Shown: positions 48,885 to 57,434, counted from the stretch's first letter. The stretch: 64,000 nt of DNA from Actinomycetes bacterium (GCA_023460935.1 JAEWOI010000020.1:1-64000); one strand, 5' to 3'. Translations and numbers: made by a program. The notes: a model not told the origin generated them from the sequence alone.

Positions 48885-49871
48885 GTGAGCAGCTGTTCCA
48901 GCAGGGCATGGCGGGACGGTGTGGAGGTGGCCGCCGACTTCCCGCTGGAGGATCTCGACCGGTGGTTGAAGGAACCGGATGTCCTGGTCTGGCTGGACCT
49001 TGGTTCCCCTGAGCCGACCGGGCTGGAGACCCTCGCTGCGGAGCTCGGGCTGGACCCGATCGCCGTCGAGGACGCGTTGGGGCCAAGGGAGCGGCCGAAG
49101 GCGACGCTGCACCCCGGGCACACCTTTCTCACCTGCTACTCCACGCGGCTCGCGGACGGCGACGGGGCGCAGCTGGAGCTCGGCCGGATCTCGGCCTTCG
49201 TGCTGGCGAACGCGCTGATCACCGTCCGTCCGGACGAGCGGGTCGACCCGGCAGAGCTGCTCGAGCGGTGGAACAGCGACGGGCTGCTGGGCCACGGCGT
49301 GGCGGCGCTCGTGCACGGGATGCTCGACCACCTCGTCGACGGCCACTTCGAGACGATCGAGGCCATGGACGACGCCCTCGACGGGCTGGAGGACCTGCTG
49401 TTCGACCCGGCCATCCAGACCAGGGCGATCCAGCAGCGGGTGTTCCGGATCCGCAAGGCACTGGTCCAGCTGCGCCGCGTGGTGCTGCCCATGCGTGAGG
49501 TGGTCACGGCCGTGATGCGGTACCGCGCAGAGAAGGACCGGCCGCTGGCCGCCGAGTTGGACGGCAGCTTCAACGACCTTTACGACCACGTGATCCGGGC
49601 CGCGGAGTGGACCGAGAGCCTGCGCGACCTGGTCAGCTCGGTGTTCGAGACCAACCTCTCGTTGCAGGACGCGCGGCTGAACGAGGTGATGAAGAAGCTG
49701 GCCGCCTGGGCGGCGATCATCGCCGTGCCCACAGCGGTCACCGGCTGGTTCGGGCAGAACCTGCCCTACCCCGGCTACATGGCGGGCTACGGGCTGCTGC
49801 AGAGCGTGGTGGTGATCGTGTTGGGCACGGTCGGGCTCTACGTCCTGTTCCGCCGGGTCGACTGGATCTGA
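48885..49871 (+). CDS. corA: CorA-family divalent cation transporter
   Basis: About 328 residues: a cytoplasmic domain rich in acidic residues and long helices (residues 1-265), then two membrane helices at the C-terminus ending RRVDWI. The pore motif normally GMN reads FGQN here (VTGWFGQNLPYPGY), a substitution found in a subset of actinobacterial CorA-like proteins, so ion selectivity (Mg, Co, Zn or other) is uncertain. The start is uncertain between two nearby GTG codons (48879 and 48885). It is divergent from the PxpA-like gene. Confidence 0.8.
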   Translation: MSSCSSRAWRDGVEVAADFPLEDLDRWLKEPDVLVWLDLGSPEPTGLETLAAELGLDPIAVEDALGPRERPKATLHPGHTFLTCYSTRLADGDGAQLELGRISAFVLANALITVRPDERVDPAELLERWNSDGLLGHGVAALVHGMLDHLVDGHFETIEAMDDALDGLEDLLFDPAIQTRAIQQRVFRIRKALVQLRRVVLPMREVVTAVMRYRAEKDRPLAAELDGSFNDLYDHVIRAAEWTESLRDLVSSVFETNLSLQDARLNEVMKKLAAWAAIIAVPTAVTGWFGQNLPYPGYMAGYGLLQSVVVIVLGTVGLYVLFRRVDWI

Positions 49872-49913
49872 GCCGACCGACAGCCGGGGCGGCGGCCGGT
49901 CTACCCTCGTGCC

Positions 49914-50543
49914 GTGACGCTCAGCCAGGCCCTCCTCGGCTTCACGCTGCTGGCCGTAGTGGTGACGGTTACGCCCGGGCTCGACACAGTGCTGGTGCTG
50001 CGGCAGGCGCTGCGGGGTGGCCGGCGCACGGCCTTCGCCGCCGCTGCCGGCATCTGCCTGGGCGCGCTGCTGTGGGGGCTCGCCGCAGCAGCCGGGGTGG
50101 CCGCACTGTTCGTGGCCTCGGCCACGGCGTACGCCGTGCTGCGCTGGGCGGGGGTGGTGTTCCTGCTCTACCTGGCGTGGGGGTACCTCCGCTCAGCCTG
50201 GCGGGGTGGCCACCCGCGCACGGAGCTGGCTGCCGGCGGCGCCGACTCCGCCAGGGAGGCCTTCGCCAAGGGGCTGCTGACCGACCTCCTCAACCCCAAG
50301 ATGGCGGTCTTCTACCTGACCGTGCTGCCGCTCTTCCTGCCGTCCGGGCATGCGCCGGTGCTGGTGGGTGGCCTCCTGGCGGGAGTGCACGCCCTGGTGG
50401 CCTTCGCCTGGTTCACCGTGATCACGCTGGGGGCCCACGCGGTGCGGGGCTTCCTGACCAGTCGGCGGGGCGCCCGGGCGATCGACGGCGCCGCAGGGAT
50501 GGCGATGCTGGGCTTCGGCCTCGCCCTCGGCCTGGAGCGCTGA
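49914..50543 (+). CDS. LysE/RhtB-family amino acid exporter
   Basis: 209-residue membrane protein with five to six hydrophobic segments. The N-terminal FTLLAVVVTVTPGLDTVLVLRQAL contains the TPGPD-like signature of the LysE family, and FAKGLLTDLLNPKMAVFYLTVLPLFL is the conserved NPK segment. It likely exports a small amino acid or metabolite. GTG start. It is 42 bp after corA and convergent with the SDR gene. Confidence 0.85.
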   Translation: MTLSQALLGFTLLAVVVTVTPGLDTVLVLRQALRGGRRTAFAAAAGICLGALLWGLAAAAGVAALFVASATAYAVLRWAGVVFLLYLAWGYLRSAWRGGHPRTELAAGGADSAREAFAKGLLTDLLNPKMAVFYLTVLPLFLPSGHAPVLVGGLLAGVHALVAFAWFTVITLGAHAVRGFLTSRRGARAIDGAAGMAMLGFGLALGLER

Positions 50544-50568
50544 CCGCACCGGCAGGAACCGCCGTCCC

Positions 50569-51273
50569 TCAGACGGGGTTGATCCGCAAGGTGTCCAGCG
50601 AGGCTGCGGGCGGCAGTTCGACGGCCAGCCGCACCGCGCGGGCGACCTCGGTCGGGTCGAGATGGGCGTCCGGGACGTACGGCATCCCCTGGAGTGAGGT
50701 GAGCCGGGCCTGCATGTCGGTGGCCACCCGTCCGGGGTGGACGGAGGTGACCCGGACGCGGCCGCGCTCATCCAGTCGGACCGCGTCGGCGAGCGCTGTG
50801 AGGGCGAACTTCGAGGCCGAGTACACCGAGAACCCCCGGTGCGTGGCCAGCCCGGCGCCGGAGTTGAGGAAGACGACCAGCCCCCGGCTGGCCCGCAGCC
50901 TCGGCAGCAGCAGGCGGGTGAGCGTCGCAGGGGCGACGACGTTCAGTTCCAGCACCTCGCGCCACTCGTCGGTGGTGGTCTCGGCGAGCGGGCCGAAGCT
51001 GACCAGGCCCGCGGAGTGGACCAGGACGTCGAGCCGCTCGATGCCGGTCACCGCAGCGGTGACGGCGGCCTCGTCTGTGAGGTCGACCGCGAACGGCGTG
51101 GCGGATTCCAGGCCGGCCACCACCTCCGCCACGAGGTCGCTGTCGCGGCCCCCGACCAGCACGTGGTGGGTGCTGGACAGCTCCTGCGCGATCGCCCTGC
51201 CGATGCCTCGGGAGCCTCCGGTGACCAGCGCGACCGGGCGGCTCGTCTCTGAAGGACTTCCTGGGGTGTTCAT
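50569..51273 (-). CDS. Short-chain dehydrogenase/reductase
   Basis: 234-residue classical SDR: cofactor loop ALVTGGSRGIGRAIA near residue 15, VHSAGL (a NAG-like segment) near 85, catalytic Ser in LNSGAGLA and YSASK with catalytic Tyr and Lys near 150. The arginine after the second loop (VGGRDSD) favours NADP(H). The start overlaps the UbiA stop by 4 bp (ATGA), so the two are coupled. A DprE2-like role in arabinan precursor synthesis is possible from the UbiA partner but the N-terminus does not resemble DprE2; substrate unassigned. Confidence 0.8.
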   Translation of the reverse strand: MNTPGSPSETSRPVALVTGGSRGIGRAIAQELSSTHHVLVGGRDSDLVAEVVAGLESATPFAVDLTDEAAVTAAVTGIERLDVLVHSAGLVSFGPLAETTTDEWREVLELNVVAPATLTRLLLPRLRASRGLVVFLNSGAGLATHRGFSVYSASKFALTALADAVRLDERGRVRVTSVHPGRVATDMQARLTSLQGMPYVPDAHLDPTEVARAVRLAVELPPAASLDTLRINPV

Positions 51274-52178
51274 CCAAAGACCGCCACGGCAACCGGGATC
51301 ACCCAGAGCACTGCCAGCACCTGCAGGATGCGGTCGCCGAGCACGACGTCCTCCGGCTCGCCGGCCTTGCCCTGGTCGATCTTCATTGCGTAGCGCAGCA
51401 CGGCCAGCGTGAAGGGAGCGATCGAGATCGCGGTCCACGGGATGCCCAGCGGCTGGGCGTAGCGCTGCTCGAAGGCCCAGAGGCTGTAGGACATGATCAC
51501 GATCGCGATCGACACCGACCACACCTCGCGCAGGTAGGACTTTGTGTAGCGTTCGAGGCTCGCCCGGGTGCCGGCTTCCGTGCCGAGCTCCTTCAGCTCC
51601 GAGTACCGCTTGCCGGCCACCATGAACAGCGAGCCGAAGGAGGCCACCAGCAGGAACCACTGGCTGAGGGCGATCCCGGAGGCCACGCCGCCGGCGACGG
51701 CGCGCAGCAGGAAGCCGGCAGCCACCATGGCCAGGTCGATGATCGGCTGGTGCTTGAGGAAGAACGAGTAGACCACCTGCAGCACCCAGTAGACGGCTAG
51801 CGTCGCACCCAGCAGGGGCGCGACCCAGAAGCCGAGGCCGAGCGCCGCCGCCAGCGTCAGGCCGGCCAGCAGGTAGGCGGTGCCGGTGGAGACCTCGCCC
51901 GCCGCGATCGGCCGGAACCGCTTGGTCGGGTGGAGCCGGTCGGCCTCGATGTCCCGGCTGTCGTTGACCAGGTAGATCGATGCGCTGACCAGCGAGAACG
52001 CGAGGAACGCCCACAGCGAGGCGATCAGCACGGCCGGCTCGAACAGCCGTCCGGCGGCCAGCGGCGCGGCCAGTACCAACACGTTCTTGACCCATTGCTT
52101 GGGCCGCATCGCGCGGAGCCAGGCCGGCAGCACCGACTTCGTCGGCGCCAGTTCAGGCAGGTTCTCGGTGTTCGTCAT
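51270..52178 (-). CDS. UbiA-type prenyltransferase, decaprenyl-phosphate phosphoribosyltransferase-like
   Basis: 302-residue polytopic membrane enzyme of the UbiA superfamily. The first Asp-rich motif is NDSRDIEADRLHPTKRFRPIA and the second region is FMVAGKRYSELKE; N-terminal WLRAMRPKQWVKNVLV is characteristic of the DPPR synthase (UbiA, Rv3806c-like) subgroup. Such enzymes transfer 5-phosphoribose from PRPP to a polyprenyl phosphate, the first step to decaprenyl-phospho-arabinose. Whether this organism makes arabinan is not shown by the window. About nine membrane segments. Confidence 0.82.
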   Translation of the reverse strand: MTNTENLPELAPTKSVLPAWLRAMRPKQWVKNVLVLAAPLAAGRLFEPAVLIASLWAFLAFSLVSASIYLVNDSRDIEADRLHPTKRFRPIAAGEVSTGTAYLLAGLTLAAALGLGFWVAPLLGATLAVYWVLQVVYSFFLKHQPIIDLAMVAAGFLLRAVAGGVASGIALSQWFLLVASFGSLFMVAGKRYSELKELGTEAGTRASLERYTKSYLREVWSVSIAIVIMSYSLWAFEQRYAQPLGIPWTAISIAPFTLAVLRYAMKIDQGKAGEPEDVVLGDRILQVLAVLWVIPVAVAVFG

Positions 52179-52222
52179 GGCCTCCCAAGGCTAGCGTCTG
52201 CCGGGCTGCGCCCCCAGTGGCT

Positions 52223-52294
52223 CACCTTGCGCCGCCAAACCCCACCTTGCGCCGCGTCCAGGGGGCGCAAGGTCGGGTTATGCGGCGCAAAGTG
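52223..52294. repeat. Compound inverted repeat (CACCTTGCGCCGC family)
   Basis: Two direct copies of CACCTTGCGCCGC (52223-52235, 52243-52255) face two inverted partners, GGGCGCAAGGT (52263-52273) and GCGGCGCAA (52282-52290), with matching spacer bases (AACCCC against GGGTT). The result is a long imperfect hairpin with arms near 30 bp in the gap between the UbiA and maf genes. It probably belongs to a dispersed REP-like family. Confidence 0.75.
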
Positions 52295-52296
52295 GG

Positions 52297-52348
52297 TGGA
52301 CGGCTGGACGGCTGGACGGCTGGACGGCTGGGTGGCTGGGTGGACGGC
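52297..52348. repeat. Short tandem repeat, 8-bp unit (GGCTGGAC)
   Basis: From about 52297 the sequence repeats GGACGGCT in phase four to five times, then degenerates to GGGTGGCTGGGTGGACGGC before the maf stop at 52355. A slippage-prone tract directly downstream of maf, with no coding role seen. Confidence 0.75.
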
Positions 52349-52354
52349 GGGGGC

Positions 52355-53008
52355 TCAGGCGCCGTTGTGCCACAGGTCGGGCCAGGCCACATCGAGCCCG
52401 GCGAAGAGCCGACGCAGCAGTGGCAGGCTGATCCCGACGACGTTGTGGGGGTCCCCGGTGATCGAGGTGACGAACGCCCCGCCGAGCCCGTCGATGGTGA
52501 AGGCGCCGGCGACGCGCTCCGGCTCCCCGGTGGCGGCGTAGGCCTCGATCTCGGCGTCGGAGAGGTCCGCGAACTCGACCGTGGTGGTCGCCACCGCCCC
52601 GGCCGAACGGACCTGGTTCCGGGCGACCGAGATCACGTGGTGCCCGGTGTGCAGGTGCCCGCTGCGGCCACGCATCTCCCGCCAGCGGCTCGCTGCAGCC
52701 GCAGCCGAGCCCGGCTTGCCGAGCGCCCTGCCGTCGAGCTCGAGCAGCGAGTCGCACCCGACCACGAGGGTCGTCGAGGCGCCTGCCGGAGCCGGGCCCG
52801 AGCCGTGGCGCGGCAGTTGCGCCGCCACTGCCTCGGCCTTCGCCCGGGCCAGCACGCCGGCCAGGGCGATCACGTCCGGTGCGGAGAATGCGTCCTCGTC
52901 GACGTCGGAGACCACCACCACCGGACGCAGCCCGGCCCGCCGCAGGGTCTCCAGCCGCGCCGGCGAGGCGGAGGCCAGCACGAGTCGCGGCGCCAGTTCA
53001 GCGCCCAA
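52355..53008 (-). CDS. maf: Maf-family nucleotide pyrophosphatase
   Basis: 217 residues. VLASASPARLETLRRAG is the Maf N-terminal SxSPxR motif, SDVDEDAF follows, TTLVVGCDSLLELDGRALGKP is the substrate-binding block and GDPHNVVGISLPLLRRL the C-terminal signature. Maf proteins hydrolyse non-canonical or modified nucleoside triphosphates to monophosphates. No ATG or GTG is placed correctly; a TTG at 53008 (overlapping the DUF937 stop) is the best start, with a CTG at 52996 as alternative, and neither has a clear ribosome-binding site, so translation is probably coupled. Its place beside accE and accD is conserved in actinobacteria. Confidence 0.85.
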   Translation of the reverse strand: MGAELAPRLVLASASPARLETLRRAGLRPVVVVSDVDEDAFSAPDVIALAGVLARAKAEAVAAQLPRHGSGPAPAGASTTLVVGCDSLLELDGRALGKPGSAAAAASRWREMRGRSGHLHTGHHVISVARNQVRSAGAVATTTVEFADLSDAEIEAYAATGEPERVAGAFTIDGLGGAFVTSITGDPHNVVGISLPLLRRLFAGLDVAWPDLWHNGA

Positions 53009-53720
53009 GGATCTGGCCCAACAGGTCGCCCAGCGGATCGCCGGAAGCCGTAGGCCGTTGCTGCTGCTGCGCAGGGGCCTGGGCGGGGTCATCCGCCGGG
53101 ATCCGGAATTGACCGGGCCGGCCGGGGGTGAACGTGCCACCGCCCGTCGAGGTGCCGCCGCCGGTCGAGGTGCCGCCGGGGGTCGGTCCCGAAGCCGGAG
53201 CCGGGGCGGCCGGGGCACCACCGCCCAGGACCTGGCCAAGCAGGTCACCAAGGCCTCCGCCGCCGCCACCGAGCAGGCCGCCCAGCAGGTCGCCAAGACC
53301 GCCGCCCGAGCCCCCCGAGCCGCCCCGGGTCCCGCCCATGCCGAACTTGCGGGCCAGGTAGTTGAGCACGATCGGAGCCAGCAGCGGAAGCAGTCGGGAG
53401 AGCAACCCACCGTCCATTCCGCCGAGGGCCTGCAGGCGCTGCGGGTCGTCGGCGAAGGCGTGGGCCAGGATGCGGCGGCCGTCCTCGGTGTCGACGGCAG
53501 CCAGGTCAACCGACCCGGCGAAAGGGTCCTGGGCATGCTGGTCGAGGGCCGCCAGCAGGCTGGCCTGGCCCTCGGGGCTGGCTGCGTTCGCCTGCAGGCT
53601 GCGGATCAGGGTCGGGATGGCCGCGGCTGCGGCGGCGCGGGCGGTCCGCTCGTCGGTGCCGAGGGCCTCGGCGAGCTGGGCCTGGTCGATGCCGGCCAGG
53701 ATTTCCTCAGTGGCGTTCAT
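52998..53720 (-). CDS. DUF937 glycine-rich protein
   Basis: 240 residues. The N-terminal 125 residues form the DUF937 (YidB-like) helical domain: EEILAGIDQAQLAEALGTDERTARAAAAAAIPTLI and GGMDGGLLSRLLPLLAPIVLNYLARKF. The rest is low complexity: glycine-rich with GLGDLLG repeats, a Thr/Gly segment and a Gln run, ending in another DLLGQILGR repeat. The function of DUF937 is unknown. It is 38 bp downstream of accE and overlaps maf. Confidence 0.8.
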   Translation of the reverse strand: MNATEEILAGIDQAQLAEALGTDERTARAAAAAAIPTLIRSLQANAASPEGQASLLAALDQHAQDPFAGSVDLAAVDTEDGRRILAHAFADDPQRLQALGGMDGGLLSRLLPLLAPIVLNYLARKFGMGGTRGGSGGSGGGLGDLLGGLLGGGGGGLGDLLGQVLGGGAPAAPAPASGPTPGGTSTGGGTSTGGGTFTPGRPGQFRIPADDPAQAPAQQQQRPTASGDPLGDLLGQILGR

Positions 53721-53758
53721 CTGGCATTCCTCTCTGCCGGTGGGACCGGCCGGTTGGG

Positions 53759-53986
53759 CTAGAGCCGGAAGCTGCTGCGCCAGGCCTCCCGTCCCGGCAC
53801 CAGCGGGGTGCGGACGGTGTGCCAGTACGACCGCCAGCCGCCGGCCAGCGTGCTCGTGGCCGGCGCGTGGGGTGCGGGCCGGGCCCGGCGCAGCGCCACC
53901 AGGACGGTAGCCAGGGCGGCCAGCTCCTCGTCGGTGGGCGACCCGCCGACCACCTCCACCAGCCGCTCGGGGACAGGGCTGCTCAC
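53759..53986 (-). CDS. accE: Acyl-CoA carboxylase epsilon subunit
   Basis: 75-residue small subunit that binds and stabilises the alpha-beta carboxylase complex of actinobacteria. VEVVGGSPTDEELAALATVLVAL near the N-terminus is the conserved part, and the C-terminal WRSYWHTVRTPLVPGREAWRSS contains the usual Trp-rich ending. GTG start overlaps the accD stop by 4 bp, so expression is coupled to the beta subunit. Confidence 0.9.
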   Translation of the reverse strand: MSSPVPERLVEVVGGSPTDEELAALATVLVALRRARPAPHAPATSTLAGGWRSYWHTVRTPLVPGREAWRSSFRL

Positions 53987-55557
53987 AGCGGGATGTTCCC
54001 GTGCTTCTTCGGGGGCAGCTGGGTGCGCTTGGTGCGCAGCAGCCGCAGCACCCGGATCACCTGGGCGCGCGTCTCGTGGGGGTAGATCACCTTGTCCACG
54101 TACCCACGCTCGGCTGCGACGTACGGGTTGGCCAGTTCGTCGTTGTACTCATCGATCAGCGCCGCCCGCCGTGCCACCGGGTCGTCGGTGTCTGCGAGCT
54201 CGCGCTTGTAGAGGATGTTCACCGCGCCCTCCGCGCCCATCACGGCGATCTGGGCGGTCGGCCAGGCGAAGTTCGCGTCCGCCCCGAGCGGCTTGGAGCC
54301 CATCACGCAGTAGGCGCCGCCGTAGGCCTTCCGGGTGATCACGGTCACCAGCGGGACGGTGGCCTCTGCGTAGGCGTAGATGAGCTTCGCGCCGCGCCGG
54401 ATGATCCCGTCCCACTCCTGGTCGGTGCCGGGCAGGAAGCCGGGCACGTCCTCGAAGGTGAGGATGGGGATGTTGAAGGCATCGCAGGTGCGGACGAAGC
54501 GCGCGGCCTTCTCCGAGGCCTTGATGTCCAGACAGCCGGCGAAGACCAGCGGCTGGTTGGCGATCACGCCGATGGAGCGGCCCTCGACCCGGCCGAAGCC
54601 GCAGATGATGTTCGGCGCGTACAGCTGGTGCACCTCGAGGAACTCGTCGTCGTCCAGGACGCGCCGGATCACCTCGTGCATGTCGTAGGGCTGGTTGGGC
54701 GAATCCGGGATCAGGGTGTCGAGCACGAGGTCGTGCTCGGTGATGGTCAGGTCGGCCTCGTCCTCGGCGTAGACGGGCGGGTCCTCCAGGTTGTTCTGCG
54801 GCAGGTAGGTGAGCAGTTCGCGAACGTACTCGATGGCGTCCAGTTCGTCGGCGGCAAGGTAGTGGGAGTTGCCCGACTTCGTCGAGTGCGTCCGGCCGCC
54901 ACCCAGTTCCTCCATGGTGACGTCCTCGCCGGTCACCGCCTTGATCACGGCCGGCCCGGTGATGAACATCTGCGAGGTCTGGTCGACCATCACCACGAAG
55001 TCGGTGAGCGCGGGGGAGTACACGTGGCCGCCGGCCGCCGCCCCCATGATCAGTGAGATCTGGGGGATCACGCCGGAGGCGAGGGTGTTGCGCCGGAAGA
55101 TCTGGCTGTACAGGTCGAGCGAGACCACGCCTTCCTGGATGCGCGCGCCGCCACCCTCGTTGATGCCGATGATCGGGCACCCGGTCTTGATGGCGAAGTC
55201 GAGGATCTTGACGATCTTCTCCCCGTAGACCTCGCCCAGCGCGCCGCCGAAGATCGTCACGTCCTGGCTGAACACGCACACGGGGCGCCCGTGGATCGAG
55301 CCGACCCCGGTGATCACGCCGTCGGTGTAGGGCCGCCGGTCCTCCATGCCGAAGCCCCTGGCGCGGTGCCGGGCGAACCGGTCGAACTCGGCGAAGCTGT
55401 TCTCGTCCAGCAGTGCGAGGATGCGCTCCCTCGCGGTCAGCTTGCCCTGCGCGTGCACCTTCTCCACCGCTGCCTGGCTGGACGGGTTCAGGGCCTCGGC
55501 CTTGCGGACGCCCAACTCGGCGAGCCTGGCCCTGGTGGTGTGGTTGTCCTGCGCCAT
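53983..55557 (-). CDS. accD: Acyl-CoA (propionyl/acetyl) carboxylase beta subunit
   Basis: 524-residue biotin-dependent carboxyltransferase. The two crotonase-like halves carry the oxyanion-hole glycines: GINEGGGARIQEGVVSLDLY in the first half and FEDVPGFLPGTDQEWDGIIRRGAKLIYAYAEATVP in the second. TRKAYGGAYCVMGSK and WPTAQIAVMGAEGAVNILY are typical of propionyl-type (AccD5/PccB) enzymes. It makes methylmalonyl-CoA or malonyl-CoA with the alpha subunit at 40476, which is about 12 kb away and shared. The ATG at 55557 leads into MAQDNHTTRARLAELG. Divergent from birA over an 82-bp gap. Confidence 0.93.
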   Translation of the reverse strand: MAQDNHTTRARLAELGVRKAEALNPSSQAAVEKVHAQGKLTARERILALLDENSFAEFDRFARHRARGFGMEDRRPYTDGVITGVGSIHGRPVCVFSQDVTIFGGALGEVYGEKIVKILDFAIKTGCPIIGINEGGGARIQEGVVSLDLYSQIFRRNTLASGVIPQISLIMGAAAGGHVYSPALTDFVVMVDQTSQMFITGPAVIKAVTGEDVTMEELGGGRTHSTKSGNSHYLAADELDAIEYVRELLTYLPQNNLEDPPVYAEDEADLTITEHDLVLDTLIPDSPNQPYDMHEVIRRVLDDDEFLEVHQLYAPNIICGFGRVEGRSIGVIANQPLVFAGCLDIKASEKAARFVRTCDAFNIPILTFEDVPGFLPGTDQEWDGIIRRGAKLIYAYAEATVPLVTVITRKAYGGAYCVMGSKPLGADANFAWPTAQIAVMGAEGAVNILYKRELADTDDPVARRAALIDEYNDELANPYVAAERGYVDKVIYPHETRAQVIRVLRLLRTKRTQLPPKKHGNIPL

Positions 55558-55639
55558 GTTGAGACGATAGCGATCGCACCGTCGGCGGCGCAGCGGTCGT
55601 GGGCGCGTCCGGACGGGCGATGGCATAGGGTCTGCTGCC

Positions 55640-56434
55640 GTGGCTGCAGAACTCCCGCCCAGCGTCGACGCTGCGGCGCTGGCCGCCCGGCTGGTACGTC
55701 CTGGTTCGGTGTGGACCCGGGTGGCCACCGTGGCGAGCACCGGGTCCACCAATGCCGACCTGGCCGCGGCGGCCCGCGGCGGCGCGCCATCGGGCACAGT
55801 GCTGGTAGCCGACCACCAGAGCAGCGGCCGCGGCCGGTTCGCCAGGGTGTGGCAGGCGCCGCCGGGAACCTCGGTCGCGATCTCGGCGCTGCTGCGCCCC
55901 CAGCCGGGCGTTCCGGCCGAGCGGTGGCTGTGGCTGCCGCTGCTGGCCGGCATCGCGGTGGCGGAGGGGCTGCGTTCGGCCGCCGGCGTCGAGGCTCAGC
56001 TGAAGTGGCCCAACGACGTGCTGATCGACGGCCGCAAGGTGTGCGGCATCCTGTCCGAACGGGTGGACGGCCCCGCCGGGGCAGCGGTGGTGCTGGGGAT
56101 GGGCGTGAACACCACGCTGGCCGCCGACCAGCTGCCGGTGCCGACCGCCACCTCGCTGGCGCTGGCCGGTGGCCGGGCTGAGGCGGAGCCGGTCGTGGCC
56201 GGCGTGCTGGAAGCACTCGGCCGCTGGTACTCGCTCTGGCTGGCTGGCATCGACCTGCGTGCCGACTACGCGTCCCGGTGCAGCTCGGTCGGGCGCTCGG
56301 TGCGGGTGGAGCTGGGGCCAGGCGAGGCCGTGGTGGGCGAGGCCACCGGCGTCGACGCAGCCGGCCGGCTGCTGGTGCGGGTGGGTGCGACGGAGCGTCC
56401 GTTCGCAGCCGGTGACGTGGTGCACCTGCGCTGA
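55640..56434 (+). CDS. birA: Biotin-[acetyl-CoA carboxylase] ligase
   Basis: 264-residue group I biotin protein ligase, without an N-terminal DNA-binding domain, so not a repressor. The biotinyl-5'-AMP loop GRGRFARVWQAP is near residue 72, QLKWPNDVLIDGRKVCGIL has the KWPNDV catalytic motif near 113, and a small C-terminal SH3-like domain follows. It would biotinylate the lysines of the carboxylases at 40476 and 42311. GTG start; divergent from accD, a conserved pairing. Confidence 0.92.
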   Translation: MAAELPPSVDAAALAARLVRPGSVWTRVATVASTGSTNADLAAAARGGAPSGTVLVADHQSSGRGRFARVWQAPPGTSVAISALLRPQPGVPAERWLWLPLLAGIAVAEGLRSAAGVEAQLKWPNDVLIDGRKVCGILSERVDGPAGAAVVLGMGVNTTLAADQLPVPTATSLALAGGRAEAEPVVAGVLEALGRWYSLWLAGIDLRADYASRCSSVGRSVRVELGPGEAVVGEATGVDAAGRLLVRVGATERPFAAGDVVHLR

Positions 56435-56490
56435 GGGGCGCCGATCCGGCGGGCGGCGCCCGGCCGTCCGGCTTGTGGGACGATGGGCCC

Positions 56491-57003
56491 ATGGGGCTGC
56501 CGCCGAACCTGCTGGGCAAGGACGAAGTAGAGGTGCTGCACCTGCGGACCCACGTCAAGGCGCTGATCCTGCCGTCGCTGTTGCTGCTGCTGATCGCGGT
56601 GGCGAGCGGCTTCGCGGTGGCGCTGCTGCCCACGTCGACCTACCCGTGGGGCCAGTGGGTCGTGCTCCTGCTGACGCTGGCCGCTCTCGCCCTCTGGGTG
56701 GTGGTGCCGTTCCTGCGCTGGCTGACCACCACCTACACCTTCACCAACCGGCGCATCATCACCCGCCGCGGCATCATCGTGCGCACCGGCCACGACCTGC
56801 CGCTGACCCGGATCAACAACGTCGCGTACCGCCGTGGCCCGATCGACCAGCTGCTGCGCTGCGGGACGCTGGTGCTGACCACGGCTGCGGAGGCGCCCGT
56901 CACGCTGGACGACATCCCTGAGGTGGAGCGGGTGCACGTGGTGATGACCGAGTTGCTGTTCGGTGCGCCCGAGGAGGCCGAGACCCGGGCGATCGACGAG
57001 TGA
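56491..57003 (+). CDS. Bacterial PH domain membrane protein
   Basis: 170 residues. Two adjacent membrane segments (ALILPSLLLLLIAVASGFAVALL and WVVLLLTLAALALWVVVPFL) precede a bPH2 domain with YTFTNRRIITRRGIIVRTGHDLPLTRINNV. ATG at 56491 is preferred to an in-frame codon at 56473. Function unknown; the position between birA and gtrA matches mycobacterial Rv3278c. Overlaps gtrA by 4 bp. Confidence 0.83.
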   Translation: MGLPPNLLGKDEVEVLHLRTHVKALILPSLLLLLIAVASGFAVALLPTSTYPWGQWVVLLLTLAALALWVVVPFLRWLTTTYTFTNRRIITRRGIIVRTGHDLPLTRINNVAYRRGPIDQLLRCGTLVLTTAAEAPVTLDDIPEVERVHVVMTELLFGAPEEAETRAIDE

Positions 57004-57434
57004 CCGGCGGGGAGCCGGTGGGTCCGGCCGCGTCCGAGCCGCTCGGCCTGCGCACGCAACTGGCCCGGTTCGTGGTCACCGGCGTGGTCTCGGCCCTGGT
57101 CGACTTCGGGCTGCTGGTGGCGCTGATGAACCTCGCCGGGCTCGACCACACTGCGGCTAAGGCCATCTCGTTCGTCGCCGGCACGACTACGGCCTACCTG
57201 ATCAACCGACGCTGGACCTTCCGCTCCGACGGCTCGCGCCGGAAGTTCGCTGCCGTCATGCTCCTTTACGGGCTGACCTTCGGGTTGCAGGTCGGGCTGT
57301 TCGCCGTGCTCTACCCCTGGATCCTGCAACTGACCGGCAGCCAGACCGCCGGCCAGGCCGTCGGCTTCGTGATCGCCCAGGGAGTGGCCACATCGGTGAA
57401 CTTCGTCGTGCAGCGGTCGCTGATCTTCCGCTGA
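57000..57434 (+). CDS. GtrA-family membrane protein
   Basis: 144 residues with four membrane helices: FVVTGVVSALVDFGLLVALMN, the AISFVAGTTTAYLINRRWTF segment (the NRxWTF signature of GtrA), and two later helices, ending SVNFVVQRSLIFR. GtrA proteins are linked to flipping or use of lipid-linked sugars in cell-wall glycosylation. GTG start overlaps the upstream stop (GTGA). The 128-bp stretch after it has no recognisable gene or terminator. Confidence 0.85.
   Translation: MTGGEPVGPAASEPLGLRTQLARFVVTGVVSALVDFGLLVALMNLAGLDHTAAKAISFVAGTTTAYLINRRWTFRSDGSRRKFAAVMLLYGLTFGLQVGLFAVLYPWILQLTGSQTAGQAVGFVIAQGVATSVNFVVQRSLIFR

Noticed and set aside
53128..53361. Repetitive DNA in the DUF937 gene considered as a CRISPR-like or non-coding repeat
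   Set aside because: The repeats encode in-frame GLGDLLG and Gly/Thr units of a continuous protein; there are no spacers of uniform length.
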